64,000 nt of DNA from Photobacterium indicum (GTDB lineage: Bacteria > Pseudomonadota > Gammaproteobacteria > Enterobacterales > Vibrionaceae), in assembly GCF_003026215.1 (NCBI RefSeq), contig NZ_PYOC01000004.1:309267-373266 (forward strand). The letters run 5' to 3'. Shown here piece after piece: positions 9,933 to 18,373 of the stretch. The position numbers were made by a program, and so were the translations under genes. Position 1 is the stretch's first letter, and each line of letters starts with the position of its first letter. Below the pieces are notes generated by a model. The model was not told the origin of the DNA. It ran no database searches and saw only the letters and a list, made by a program, of their open reading frames with translations.

Positions 9933-10009
9933 GGCTACGTAGCTCAGTTGGTTAGAGCACATCACTCATAATGATGGGGTCACAGGTTCGAATCCCGTCG
10001 TAGCCACCA
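9933..10009 (+). tRNA. tRNA-Met (CAT), copy 3
   Basis: Identical to copy 1. It opens the third Met-Leu-Gln unit. Confidence 0.97.
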
Positions 10010-10057
10010 TCTTCTCTCTTTTGAGATGAAGCATCGCAAGATGTAAAATTACCAGAT

Positions 10058-10142
10058 GCGGAAGTGGCGGAATTGGTAGACGCACCAGATTTAGGTTCTG
10101 GCGCCGCAAGGTGTGAGAGTTCAAGTCTCTCCTTCCGCACCA
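10058..10142 (+). tRNA. tRNA-Leu (TAG), copy 3
   Basis: Identical gene. The downstream hairpin has loop TGCG in place of TACG, so only the loop has changed. Confidence 0.97.
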
Positions 10143-10212
10143 TTCTCTTTGCGAAGAGAAGTGTTCTTAAGTCGATTGTTTTAAATGAACATGGCATTTG
10201 AACAAACAATGT

Positions 10213-10287
10213 AGGGCTATCGCCAAGCGGTAAGGCAGCGGCTTTTGATGCCGCCATCCCCTGGTTCGAATCCAGGTAGCCCTGCCA
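10213..10287 (+). tRNA. tRNA-Gln (TTG), copy 3
   Basis: Identical gene. The spacer hairpin loop is TTTATT here. Confidence 0.97.
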
Positions 10288-10350
10288 CATTTTATTATGT
10301 GGCCTGATTACTTCTGTTAAGAAGATAAAAATTAAGCGGCATAAATAAAT

Positions 10351-10427
10351 GGCTACGTAGCTCAGTTGGTTAGAGCACATCACTCATAATGATGGGGTCA
10401 CAGGTTCGAATCCCGTCGTAGCCACCA
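10351..10427 (+). tRNA. tRNA-Met (CAT), copy 4
   Basis: Identical gene. It opens the first of two large Met-Leu-Leu-Gln-Leu-Leu-Gln blocks. Confidence 0.97.
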
Positions 10428-10472
10428 TTTCTCTTCTCTTTTTGAGACGATTTATGGTAAAAGTATAAATAC

Positions 10473-10557
10473 GCGGAAGTGGCGGAATTGGTAGACGCAC
10501 CAGATTTAGGTTCTGGCGCCGCAAGGTGTGAGAGTTCAAGTCTCTCCTTCCGCACCA
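10473..10557 (+). tRNA. tRNA-Leu (TAG), copy 4
   Basis: Identical gene, flanked by the 10-bp inverted repeat AAGTATAAAT (10461-10470) and ATTTATACTT (10557-10566). Confidence 0.97.
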
Positions 10558-10675
10558 TTTATACTTTGTGACTGTGATTTATCACAGTAATACAGATTGA
10601 GCTTTACCAGTTCTTCAATCTGTACAATAAGCTCTAGAGAAACACTCAGTCGGATTTATTCGGATGAGACAATAT

Positions 10676-10760
10676 GCGGAAGTGGCGGAATTGGTAGACG
10701 CACCAGATTTAGGTTCTGGCGCCGCAAGGTGTGAGAGTTCAAGTCTCTCCTTCCGCACCA
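10676..10760 (+). tRNA. tRNA-Leu (TAG), copy 5
   Basis: Identical gene. The downstream stem is TTCTCTA/TAGAGAA with a longer loop. Confidence 0.97.
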
Positions 10761-10818
10761 TTCTCTAAAGACTTATTACTCTCTTTAAATAGAGAATTGT
10801 TCTTAGCTGAACAACTGT

Positions 10819-10893
10819 AGGGCTATCGCCAAGCGGTAAGGCAGCGGCTTTTGATGCCGCCATCCCCTGGTTCGAATCCAGGTAGCCCTGCCA
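10819..10893 (+). tRNA. tRNA-Gln (TTG), copy 4
   Basis: Identical gene with its CCA-overlapping spacer hairpin. Confidence 0.97.
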
Positions 10894-10976
10894 CATTTTA
10901 TTATGTGGCTTGATTACTTCTTGTTAAGAAGATAAATAGTTAAGCGATGTAAGCTCGTTAAGAGCAAATGAAACAT

Positions 10977-11061
10977 GCGGAAGTGGCGGAATTGGTAGAC
11001 GCACCAGATTTAGGTTCTGGCGCCGCAAGGTGTGAGAGTTCAAGTCTCTCCTTCCGCACCA
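10977..11061 (+). tRNA. tRNA-Leu (TAG), copy 6
   Basis: Identical gene. The following spacer carries a GTTAATC/GGTTAAC hairpin. Confidence 0.97.
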
Positions 11062-11194
11062 TTATTCTTTGAATAAAAGAATCGTTAATCATTCGGTGGT
11101 TAACACATGTACAGTTCGAGTTTTTACCAATTCTTAGTTCTGTACAATAAGCTCTAGAGAACACTCAATCGGATTTATTCGGATGAGACAATAT

Positions 11195-11279
11195 GCGGAA
11201 GTGGCGGAATTGGTAGACGCACCAGATTTAGGTTCTGGCGCCGCAAGGTGTGAGAGTTCAAGTCTCTCCTTCCGCACCA
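11195..11279 (+). tRNA. tRNA-Leu (TAG), copy 7
   Basis: Identical gene. Its 5' flank matches that of copies 5 and 11. Confidence 0.97.
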
Positions 11280-11337
11280 TTCTCTAAAGACTTATTACTC
11301 TCTTTAAATAGAGAATTGTTCTTAGCTGAACAACTGT

Positions 11338-11412
11338 AGGGCTATCGCCAAGCGGTAAGGCAGCGGCTTTTGATGCCGCCATCCCCTGGTTCGAATCCAG
11401 GTAGCCCTGCCA
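11338..11412 (+). tRNA. tRNA-Gln (TTG), copy 5
   Basis: Identical gene, closing the first large block. Confidence 0.97.
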
Positions 11413-11476
11413 CATTTTATTATGTGGCTTGATTACTTCTTTTTAGAAGACTCATAGTTAAGCGGCATAAATAAAT

Positions 11477-11553
11477 GGCTACGTAGCTCAGTTGGTTAGA
11501 GCACATCACTCATAATGATGGGGTCACAGGTTCGAATCCCGTCGTAGCCACCA
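11477..11553 (+). tRNA. tRNA-Met (CAT), copy 5
   Basis: Identical gene, opening the second large block exactly 1126 bases after Met copy 4. Confidence 0.97.
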
Positions 11554-11598
11554 TTTATCTTCTCTTTTTGAGACGATTTATGGTAAAAGTATAAATAC

Positions 11599-11683
11599 GC
11601 GGAAGTGGCGGAATTGGTAGACGCACCAGATTTAGGTTCTGGCGCCGCAAGGTGTGAGAGTTCAAGTCTCTCCTTCCGCACCA
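11599..11683 (+). tRNA. tRNA-Leu (TAG), copy 8
   Basis: Identical gene. It keeps the flanking inverted repeat (11587-11596 and 11683-11692) seen around copy 4. Confidence 0.97.
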
Positions 11684-11800
11684 TTTATACTTTGTGACTG
11701 TGATTTATCACAGTAATACAGATTGAGCTTTACCAGTTCTTCAATCTGTACAATAAGCTCTAGAGAACACTCAATCGGATTTATTCGAATGAGACAATAT

Positions 11801-11885
11801 GCGGGAATGGCGGAATTGGTAGACGCACCAGATTTAGGTTCTGGCGCCGCAAGGTGTGAGAGTTCAAGTCTCTCTTTCCGCACCA
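11801..11885 (+). tRNA. tRNA-Leu (TAG), copy 9, variant acceptor stem
   Basis: The only divergent tRNA of the array. The 5' acceptor strand reads GCGGGAA in place of GCGGAAG, and the 3' strand reads TTTCCGC in place of CTTCCGC. Pair 7-66 changes from G-C to A-U (compensated) and pair 5-68 from A-U to G-U. Anticodon and loops are unchanged, so the gene should be functional. Confidence 0.95.
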
Positions 11886-11969
11886 TTCTCTAAAGACTTA
11901 TTATTCTCTTTAACTAGAGAGCTGTTCTTAAGTGATTCTTTTGAAGAAACAGTTTTGAACAAACAATGT

Positions 11970-12044
11970 AGGGCTATCGCCAAGCGGTAAGGCAGCGGCT
12001 TTTGATGCCGCCATCCCCTGGTTCGAATCCAGGTAGCCCTGCCA
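11970..12044 (+). tRNA. tRNA-Gln (TTG), copy 6
   Basis: Identical gene. Its leader has the longer spacer form found before Gln copies 1-3. Confidence 0.97.
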
Positions 12045-12127
12045 CATTTTATTATGTGGCTTGATTACTTCTTGTTAAGAAGACAAATAGTTAAGCGATG
12101 TAAGCTCGTTAAGAGCAAATGAAACAT

Positions 12128-12212
12128 GCGGAAGTGGCGGAATTGGTAGACGCACCAGATTTAGGTTCTGGCGCCGCAAGGTGTGAGAGTTCAAGTCTCT
12201 CCTTCCGCACCA
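12128..12212 (+). tRNA. tRNA-Leu (TAG), copy 10
   Basis: Identical gene. The following spacer hairpin is GTTAATC/GATTAAC, the Watson-Crick form of the one after copy 6. Confidence 0.97.
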
Positions 12213-12345
12213 TTATTCTTTGAATAAAAGAATCGTTAATCGTTCGGTGATTAACACACGTACAGTTCGAGTTTTTACCAATTCTTAGATCTGTACAATA
12301 AGCTCTAGAGAACACTCAATCGGATTTATTCGGATGAGACAATAT

Positions 12346-12430
12346 GCGGAAGTGGCGGAATTGGTAGACGCACCAGATTTAGGTTCTGGCGCCGCAAGGT
12401 GTGAGAGTTCAAGTCTCTCCTTCCGCACCA
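12346..12430 (+). tRNA. tRNA-Leu (TAG), copy 11
   Basis: Identical gene, 1151 bases after its counterpart copy 7. Confidence 0.97.
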
Positions 12431-12514
12431 TTCTCTAAAGACTTATTACTCTCTTTAAATAGAGAGCTGTTCTTAAATGATTCTTTTGAAGAAACAGTTT
12501 TGAACAAACAATGT

Positions 12515-12589
12515 AGGGCTATCGCCAAGCGGTAAGGCAGCGGCTTTTGATGCCGCCATCCCCTGGTTCGAATCCAGGTAGCCCTGCCA
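12515..12589 (+). tRNA. tRNA-Gln (TTG), copy 7
   Basis: Identical gene and the last Gln of the array. Confidence 0.97.
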
Positions 12590-12672
12590 CATTTTATTAT
12601 GTGGCTTGATTACTTCTTGTTAAGAAGACAAATAGTTAAGCGATATAAGCTCGTTAAGAGCAAATGAAACAT

Positions 12673-12757
12673 GCGGAAGTGGCGGAATTGGTAGACGCAC
12701 CAGATTTAGGTTCTGGCGCCGCAAGGTGTGAGAGTTCAAGTCTCTCCTTCCGCACCA
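12673..12757 (+). tRNA. tRNA-Leu (TAG), copy 12, last of the array
   Basis: Identical gene. It lies 158 bases after the start of Gln copy 7, the same Gln-to-Leu spacing as Gln4-Leu6 and Gln6-Leu10. It is followed by two terminators. Confidence 0.97.
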
Positions 12758-12783
12758 TTATTCTTTCTGATGAAAGAAATGAG

Positions 12784-12808
12784 AAGCCCATCTTTTGGTG
12801 GGTTTTCT
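12784..12808 (+). terminator. First terminator of the tRNA array
   Basis: The stem AAGCCCATC/GGTGGGTTT closed by a TTTT loop is followed by T-rich sequence, 26 bases after the last CCA. Confidence 0.8.
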
Positions 12809-12884
12809 TATGTCTGCAGTATAATAAATACTGTAGCAATAAAGATTTTACAACCTACAAAATGATCGTATCTCTCTGGTTGTT

Positions 12885-12919
12885 AAGCCGAATGATTTTA
12901 ATATCATTCGGCTTTTTCT
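12885..12919 (+). terminator. Second, possibly bidirectional, terminator
   Basis: The perfect 12-bp stem AAGCCGAATGAT/ATCATTCGGCTT (12885-12914) is followed by TTTTTC. It lies between the tRNA array and the converging ubiF gene. Confidence 0.85.
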
Positions 12920-12960
12920 TTATCTACTAAACACTACTCACCAATATAGATAGACACTGA

Positions 12961-14121
12961 TCATATACCCATCGCATATTTCAGCACTTGCTTCTTTAAT
13001 GGCCCAGTATGCTCTGCTAACTTCAGCCCCATATTTCGAGCCAGCTTCAATGGAAGTAATGAATTACTGAACGTGGTATAGAAGACATCCATCCCCGTTT
13101 GCATTAGTAAATTATCAGGACGACGACGACGCTCGTAAGCTTTTAATACCGATATATTAGCCCACTCTTTACCCGCCTTCTCAATTTCATGTAATAACGT
13201 ATCAACATCTTTAAAGCCGAGGTTAACGCCCTGCCCAGCTAATGGATTAATCGTATGTGCAGCATCACCAAGAAGCACAACATTCGATTTATAGTAATGT
13301 TGGGCATGACGACGGGTTAGCGGGAAGCTACCGTGGTTTAATATTTTAAACTCACCCAACTCTTTCGGAAAGTGGGCTTCAACCTCACTATGAAGTTGTA
13401 TTTCACTCATGGCGCTTAATTGCTTAATACGTTTTGGGCTGTCATACCAAACTAAAGAGCCTTGATGACCAGAAAGCGGTAAAAATGAGCGAGGACCACG
13501 CGATGTAAACATTTGCCACGTGATATCTTGTTGAGGCAAAGCCGTTTCAACATTGATTAACATGCAGTGCTGACGATAATCCCATGCGGTGATACCAATA
13601 CCAGCTTGCTGACGCACCTGAGAATTAGCCCCATCAGCACCAACCAATAATTTAGCCTGTAACAGGCGACCATCATCCAACTCCACACAGTAGCCATCTG
13701 TGGTCGAGTATGAATGTGCCATACGTGCAGGACAAAGTAGGGTTAAGTTGGGGTACGAATCAAATTGATGCCATAAGCCTAGTTGGATAATGCGATTTTC
13801 AACAATATACCCAAGGCGATCAAGGTTCATTTCATCAGCATTAAAACGGGTACGACACTCTGGGTGTTCCCATGTTTCTAATCGCTTAAAAGGGCATAAG
13901 CGCATCTTCATAACGCCATCCCATGCACTTAGTCGAGTAAGTAATGCGATAGAGTTGGGAGAAATCGCTGAAACACGTAAGTCCATCGCTTGTTTAGGTT
14001 CAAATGATTCAGGCGCTTTACCTTCAATCACGGCAACGCTTAGTCCTTGCTGTGCTAGCCCTAATGCAGCTGCTGCACCAACCATTCCTCCACCCGCGAC
14101 AATGACATCATATTGTTCCAT
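12961..14121 (-). CDS. ubiF: FAD-dependent ubiquinone-biosynthesis hydroxylase, UbiF type
   Basis: This is a flavin monooxygenase of the UbiH/F/I family. By position it is UbiF, which hydroxylates 2-octaprenyl-3-methyl-6-methoxybenzoquinol in aerobic ubiquinone synthesis. The sequence has the dinucleotide-binding motif VAGGGMVGAAAALG near the N terminus, the LVGADGANSQVR (DG) motif in mid-protein and LLGDAAHTINPLAGQG (GD motif, FAD ribityl contact). I chose the ATG at 14121 (386 residues) because it directly precedes EQYDVIVAGGG and has a GGAAGTGG ribosome site; upstream starts up to 14223 add an unconserved leader. In E. coli ubiF also borders the Met-Leu-Gln tRNA operon. UbiH or VisC-type identity is possible but less likely. 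Confidence 0.9.
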   Translation of the reverse strand: MEQYDVIVAGGGMVGAAAALGLAQQGLSVAVIEGKAPESFEPKQAMDLRVSAISPNSIALLTRLSAWDGVMKMRLCPFKRLETWEHPECRTRFNADEMNLDRLGYIVENRIIQLGLWHQFDSYPNLTLLCPARMAHSYSTTDGYCVELDDGRLLQAKLLVGADGANSQVRQQAGIGITAWDYRQHCMLINVETALPQQDITWQMFTSRGPRSFLPLSGHQGSLVWYDSPKRIKQLSAMSEIQLHSEVEAHFPKELGEFKILNHGSFPLTRRHAQHYYKSNVVLLGDAAHTINPLAGQGVNLGFKDVDTLLHEIEKAGKEWANISVLKAYERRRRPDNLLMQTGMDVFYTTFSNSLLPLKLARNMGLKLAEHTGPLKKQVLKYAMGI

Positions 14122-14311
14122 ATCCACTTCCATCTTTATGCTTAATGACACTTTCATTTTACCTAATTCTAACGATAATGCGGTGATCTTTAATACGATT
14201 TCCCTGTATTTATTGACTGCCAATCAAGGTATTACTGATGAGGTGAAAATTTGAATACTTCATTTTATTTGACTACGATGGGGCTAGCAGCCACTAATCA
14301 TTTGAAATACA

Positions 14312-14995
14312 TTGTCTAAACTAAAACGGTTTATCTACAAAGCATTGGTTTTTATAATGCTTTTTCCTATTGCCTTAGTGGTTATTGGTAAGTTTGTTGA
14401 TCCTCCTATTTGGGGCTGGAAAATCCATCGTACGCTTTTTCCACCCAGTGATTACCCTTCCCAATCGACACATCTATGGGTCGAGCTAAGCGCGATATCT
14501 AAAAATGCACAACTAGCTGTTATCGCTTCTGAAGATCAAACTTTCCCTCAGCATATTGGTGTCGATCTCAATGCGATCCTAATGGTGGTAAAACAAAGTG
14601 GATCAGACGGCCCCAATAGAGGAGCAAGCACCATAACGCAGCAAACAGCCAAGAATGTTTACCTGTTCCCTGCCCATTCCTTTATTCGAAAAGGGATTGA
14701 ACTGTACTTTTCCGTGTTAATGGAACTTATTTGGGGAAAGAGCCGTATATTAGAAGTGTATCTAAATGTGATTGAGTTTGGCCCAGGCTTATATGGTATT
14801 GAAGCGGCAAGTCAAAACTACTTTGCTATTCCAGCCAGTAGGTTATCCGCTCAACAGGCGGCACAGTTAGTAGCAGTGTTACCCAACCCCTATAAGATCA
14901 AAGCTAACCCAATGAGCCAGTATGTATACGAGCGTAGCCATTGGATTACGAAACAAATGCGACAACTTGGAATGGGAACCTTAAATCAACTTTAA
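14312..14995 (+). CDS. mtgA: Monofunctional biosynthetic peptidoglycan transglycosylase
   Basis: MtgA polymerises lipid II into glycan strands at the inner membrane without a transpeptidase domain. One N-terminal membrane anchor (about residues 9-27) is followed by a GT51 domain with EDQTFPQHIGVD, which holds the catalytic glutamate, then RGASTITQQTAKNVYL and the EVYLNVIEFGPGLYGIEAAS motif. The 227-residue length fits the family. The start codon is TTG; no better in-frame start lies upstream. The gene stands alone between divergent ubiF and miaB. Confidence 0.94.
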   Translation: MSKLKRFIYKALVFIMLFPIALVVIGKFVDPPIWGWKIHRTLFPPSDYPSQSTHLWVELSAISKNAQLAVIASEDQTFPQHIGVDLNAILMVVKQSGSDGPNRGASTITQQTAKNVYLFPAHSFIRKGIELYFSVLMELIWGKSRILEVYLNVIEFGPGLYGIEAASQNYFAIPASRLSAQQAAQLVAVLPNPYKIKANPMSQYVYERSHWITKQMRQLGMGTLNQL

Positions 14996-15250
14996 CGCTA
15001 TCGTTTCATCTAGGTTATTAAGTACAAAGCAAAAGCTCAATACTAACAAGCAAGCTACGGTTCTTTTATCAATGCCTTGTGAAAACCACAATTTATTCGG
15101 GGTGGTGATGATCTAGTCAGACCGAGCGTAAAGCAGTACAATACGCGGCTTGCTAACGGGTAGCTGTTATTGTCAGCGATAAACCTGTAAGAGCAACGTA
15201 CCCTGCGATGTTGAATGCAATGAATAAACACTACGAGTGAAGAGTTAGAC

Positions 15251-16675
15251 ATGCCTAAGAAACTGCTGATTAAAACCTGGGGCTGCCAGATGAACGAATA
15301 CGATTCATCTAAAATGGCAGATCTTCTCAATGCTGCCAACGGCTTCGAGCTAACAGAAGTCCCAGAAGAAGCAGATGTGCTGCTGCTTAACACCTGTTCT
15401 ATCCGTGAAAAGGCACAAGAAAAAGTGTTCCACCAGCTAGGTCGCTGGAAGCGCTTAAAAGATAAGAAGCCTGATCTTGTGATTGGTGTTGGTGGTTGTG
15501 TTGCGACACAGGAAGGTGATGCAATTCGCAAGCGTGCACCGTATGTGGATGTGATCTTTGGTCCACAAACCCTGCACCGTTTACCACAGATGATCAAAAA
15601 TTCTCAATCTAATCACGGACCAGTGATGGATATTTCATTTCCAGAGGTTGAGAAATTCGACAACTTACCAGAACCTCGTGCTGATGGAGCGACTGCCTTC
15701 GTTTCTATTATGGAAGGGTGTTCTAAGTACTGTACATACTGCGTAGTGCCTTACACACGCGGAGAAGAAGTTAGTCGCCCGATAGATGACGTTCTTTATG
15801 AAATCGCTCAACTTGCAGAGCAAGGCGTTCGTGAGGTTAATCTATTAGGTCAAAACGTAAATGCTTTCCGTGGTCCAACTCACGATGGCGAAATGGCGTC
15901 ATTCGCAGAATTACTGCGTTTAGTTGCCGCGATTGATGGTATCGACCGTATTCGTTACACCACCAGCCACCCAATCGAATTTACTGACGATATCATTGAT
16001 GTTTATACCGATACGCCAGAGCTTGTAAACTATTTGCACCTACCAGTACAAAGTGGTTCAGATCGTATTCTAACGATGATGAAGCGCCCTCACACTGTTC
16101 TTGAGTACAAATCTAAAATTCGCAAGCTGCGTAAAGTGCGTCCAGATATCACAATGAGTTCAGACTTTATTGTTGCGTTCCCTGGTGAAAGCGACCAAGA
16201 CTTCCAAGATACGATGAAACTGATCCGTGATATTGATTTTGATATTAGCTACAGTTTTGTCTTCTCTCCACGTCCAGGTACGCCTGCAGCTGATTATCCG
16301 TGTGACATCCCAGAAGAAGTTAAAAAAGAACGCTTGTATGAACTGCAACAACAGATCAATACTCAAGCTATGCGTCATGCACGCCAAATGTTAAACACCG
16401 AGCAGCGCATTCTTGTTGAAGGACCTTCTCGTAAGAACATTATGGAATTACGCGGTCGTACCGAGAACAACCGCATTGTAAACTTTGAAGGCTCTGCTGA
16501 GTTAATTGGTCAATTTGTTGATGTGAACATCATTGACGTATTCACTAACTCACTACGTGGCGAATTGGTACGTACTGAAGCAGAAATGGATCTACGCGTT
16601 GCCATGACACCGTTAGAAGTTATGGAAAAAGCACGCAAAGAAGATGAATTGGGTGTAGGCGTATATACTCCGTAA
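15251..16675 (+). CDS. miaB: tRNA-2-methylthio-N6-dimethylallyladenosine synthase
   Basis: MiaB is a radical-SAM methylthiotransferase that converts i6A37 to ms2i6A37 in tRNAs reading UNN codons. The N-terminal cluster-binding cysteines are Cys12, Cys49 and Cys83, and the radical-SAM cysteines are Cys157, Cys161 and Cys164 (CSKYCTYC). A C-terminal TRAM domain completes 474 residues, the standard length. It heads the miaB-ybeZ-ybeY-ybeX-lnt group conserved in E. coli. It should not act on the Leu-TAG or Met tRNAs of the nearby array, whose codons start with C or A. Confidence 0.97.
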   Translation: MPKKLLIKTWGCQMNEYDSSKMADLLNAANGFELTEVPEEADVLLLNTCSIREKAQEKVFHQLGRWKRLKDKKPDLVIGVGGCVATQEGDAIRKRAPYVDVIFGPQTLHRLPQMIKNSQSNHGPVMDISFPEVEKFDNLPEPRADGATAFVSIMEGCSKYCTYCVVPYTRGEEVSRPIDDVLYEIAQLAEQGVREVNLLGQNVNAFRGPTHDGEMASFAELLRLVAAIDGIDRIRYTTSHPIEFTDDIIDVYTDTPELVNYLHLPVQSGSDRILTMMKRPHTVLEYKSKIRKLRKVRPDITMSSDFIVAFPGESDQDFQDTMKLIRDIDFDISYSFVFSPRPGTPAADYPCDIPEEVKKERLYELQQQINTQAMRHARQMLNTEQRILVEGPSRKNIMELRGRTENNRIVNFEGSAELIGQFVDVNIIDVFTNSLRGELVRTEAEMDLRVAMTPLEVMEKARKEDELGVGVYTP

Positions 16676-16789
16676 TAAGACCAATGTCTAAATACGAGTA
16701 TATGACGTCTGTCTGAAATAAAAGTAAGACACATGCCCTGAAAAATATGGTCGTCTACTGTGGTAGGCGACCTCAATGAGAGGCGAACC

Positions 16790-17851
16790 TTGAGCAAAAT
16801 CACTACTGTAGAATTTAATTTAGAACCCGCAAATAACCAAAGACTTGCCAGTATTTGCGGCCCTTTCGACGATAATATCAAACAACTAGAACGTCGCATG
16901 GGGGTTGAGATAAACCACCGCAGCAACAGCTTCAGTGTTGTTGGACAAGCTCACACTGCTGAGGCGACAGCCGAAATCATCAAAGATTTATACGTTGATA
17001 CCGCGCCTGTTCATAACAAAATCCCAGATATCGAACCCGATCACATCCATTTAGCCATTAAAGAATCTGGTGTTTTAGAACAAACAACAGAATCAAGCAT
17101 TCCCTTTGGCAAAGAGATCCACATTAAAACTAAAAAAGGTGTGATCAAACCTCGTACGCCGAATCAAGCACAATACATCGCTAATATGGTGAGTCATGAC
17201 ATTACGTTTGGTGTCGGCCCTGCTGGTACCGGTAAAACTTACCTTGCCGTCGCAGCAGCGGTTGATGCATTAGAGCGTCAAGAGGTTCGTCGTATTCTAC
17301 TTACCCGCCCTGCGGTTGAAGCCGGTGAAAAACTCGGCTTCTTACCTGGCGATCTAAGTCAGAAGGTAGATCCTTACCTACGCCCTCTTTACGATGCCTT
17401 ATTTGAAATGCTCGGCTTTGAACGCGTAGAGAAATTAATTGAACGAAATGTTATTGAAGTTGCCCCATTAGCATATATGCGTGGACGAACTTTAAATGAT
17501 GCATTCATTATTTTAGACGAGAGCCAAAATACTACGGTAGAACAAATGAAAATGTTCTTAACCCGTATAGGCTTTAACTCTCGTGCAGTGATCACCGGTG
17601 ATGTCACTCAAATTGATTTACCTCGTGGTGCTCGTTCTGGTTTGCGTCATGCGATTGAAGTACTCTCAGAAGTAGACGAGATTAGCTTTAACTTCTTCCA
17701 AGCGGCTGATGTCGTTCGACACCCAGTGGTTGCACGTATCGTGCTCGCTTATGAAGCGTGGGAATCAGAAGATCAGAAACAAAAGAAGCTAGCAGAACAA
17801 CGTCGCCGTGAAGAGTTTGCGGCAAGCCAAGTAACGGAAGTTGAGAAATAA
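16790..17851 (+). CDS. ybeZ: PhoH-like ATPase YbeZ
   Basis: YbeZ is a PhoH-family P-loop NTPase whose gene is coupled to the rRNA-processing endonuclease gene ybeY; a role in RNA metabolism is likely. The N-terminal 110 residues form a small KH-like region. Walker A GPAGTGKT is at 143-150 and Walker B is FIILDESQN. I start at TTG 16790 (MSKITTVEFNLEP, 353 residues), which follows GAGAGGCG; an ATG at 16760 would add ten residues. The stop lies six bases before ybeY. Confidence 0.93.
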   Translation: MSKITTVEFNLEPANNQRLASICGPFDDNIKQLERRMGVEINHRSNSFSVVGQAHTAEATAEIIKDLYVDTAPVHNKIPDIEPDHIHLAIKESGVLEQTTESSIPFGKEIHIKTKKGVIKPRTPNQAQYIANMVSHDITFGVGPAGTGKTYLAVAAAVDALERQEVRRILLTRPAVEAGEKLGFLPGDLSQKVDPYLRPLYDALFEMLGFERVEKLIERNVIEVAPLAYMRGRTLNDAFIILDESQNTTVEQMKMFLTRIGFNSRAVITGDVTQIDLPRGARSGLRHAIEVLSEVDEISFNFFQAADVVRHPVVARIVLAYEAWESEDQKQKKLAEQRRREEFAASQVTEVEK

Positions 17852-17857
17852 TACCTC

Positions 17858-18322
17858 ATGGCAACATACTTAGATTTACAGTACGCAACAGAAAACCAAG
17901 AAGGTCTTCCTTCTGAAGATAAGTTTCAACAATGGTTTGAAGCGGCTGTTACTCTTTTTCAATCCAATGCAGAAATCACTATTCGTATTGTTGATGTAAA
18001 AGAAAGCCAGACGTTAAACCTTGAATATCGTGGTAAAGACAAGCCCACTAATGTGTTGTCTTTCCCCTTTGAAGCACCACCAGGCATAGAACTCGACCTT
18101 CTTGGTGATCTCATCATTTGTCGTCAGGTTGTTGAAATTGAGGCAAAAGAGCAAGATAAACCACTCAATGCTCATTGGGCACATATGGTTGTACATGGCA
18201 CACTTCATCTGCTAGGTTATGATCATATCGAAGATGAAGAAGCAGAAGAGATGGAGTCTTTAGAGACTGAAATCATCGAAAAAATGGGCTTTGCTGATCC
18301 ATTTGCTGCTGAAAAAGAATAG
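17858..18322 (+). CDS. ybeY: Endoribonuclease YbeY (16S rRNA maturation)
   Basis: YbeY is a metal-dependent single-strand endoribonuclease involved in 16S rRNA 3'-end maturation and ribosome quality control. The defining zinc motif [11 protein letters not shown] gives ligands His113, His117 and His123. NVLSFPFE is also conserved. The 154-residue length is normal. It sits six bases after ybeZ in the same operon and about 100 bases before ybeX, a gap that carries two inverted repeats. Confidence 0.96.
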   Translation: MATYLDLQYATENQEGLPSEDKFQQWFEAAVTLFQSNAEITIRIVDVKESQTLNLEYRGKDKPTNVLSFPFEAPPGIELDLLGDLIICRQVVEIEAKEQDKPLNAHWAHMVVHGTLHLLGYDHIEDEEAEEMESLETEIIEKMGFADPFAAEKE

Positions 18323-18337
18323 TTAATACAGAAAACC

Positions 18338-18367
18338 GTTATTCGCTTGTTACGATAAGCGAATAAC
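18338..18367 (+). repeat. 11-bp inverted repeat between ybeY and ybeX
   Basis: GTTATTCGCTT (18338-18348) and AAGCGAATAAC (18357-18367) with an 8-base loop. No T run follows, so it is unlikely to be a simple terminator. Confidence 0.7.
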
Positions 18368-18373
18368 ATCTCC

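Larger units (their letters stand above)
9088..10350 (+). repeat. Three tandem Met-Leu-Gln tRNA units
   Basis: The units begin at 9088, 9510 and 9933, with periods of 422, 423 and 418 bases. The tRNAs are identical and the spacers nearly so. Confidence 0.93.
10351..12600 (+). repeat. Two tandem Met-Leu-Leu-Gln-Leu-Leu-Gln blocks
   Basis: Gene offsets between block 1 (from 10351) and block 2 (from 11477) are 1126, 1126, 1125, 1151, 1151, 1151 and 1177 bases. This shows one segmental duplication plus two later 25-26 base differences in the leaders before Gln copies 6 and 7. Each block is itself two Leu-Leu-Gln halves. Confidence 0.9.

Noticed and set aside
9088..12757. Regular repeats with unique-looking spacers suggesting a CRISPR array
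   Set aside because: The repeats are complete tRNA genes of 75-85 bases and three kinds, spacers are related to each other, and no cas gene is nearby.
9597..12839. Minus-strand open frames with the repeated phrase MVRKERLELSHLAAPEPKSGAS
   Set aside because: They are exact antisense reads of tRNA-Leu genes, a well-known source of spurious repeated hypothetical proteins.
12664..12930. Plus-strand 88-codon open frame at the array end
   Set aside because: It is a read-through of the last tRNA-Leu and its terminators, with no ribosome site or family match.
15251..16675. MiaB as a dedicated modifier of the nearby tRNA array
   Set aside because: MiaB acts on i6A37 in tRNAs reading U-starting codons; Leu-TAG here has G at 37 and the Met and Gln tRNAs read A- or C-starting codons.
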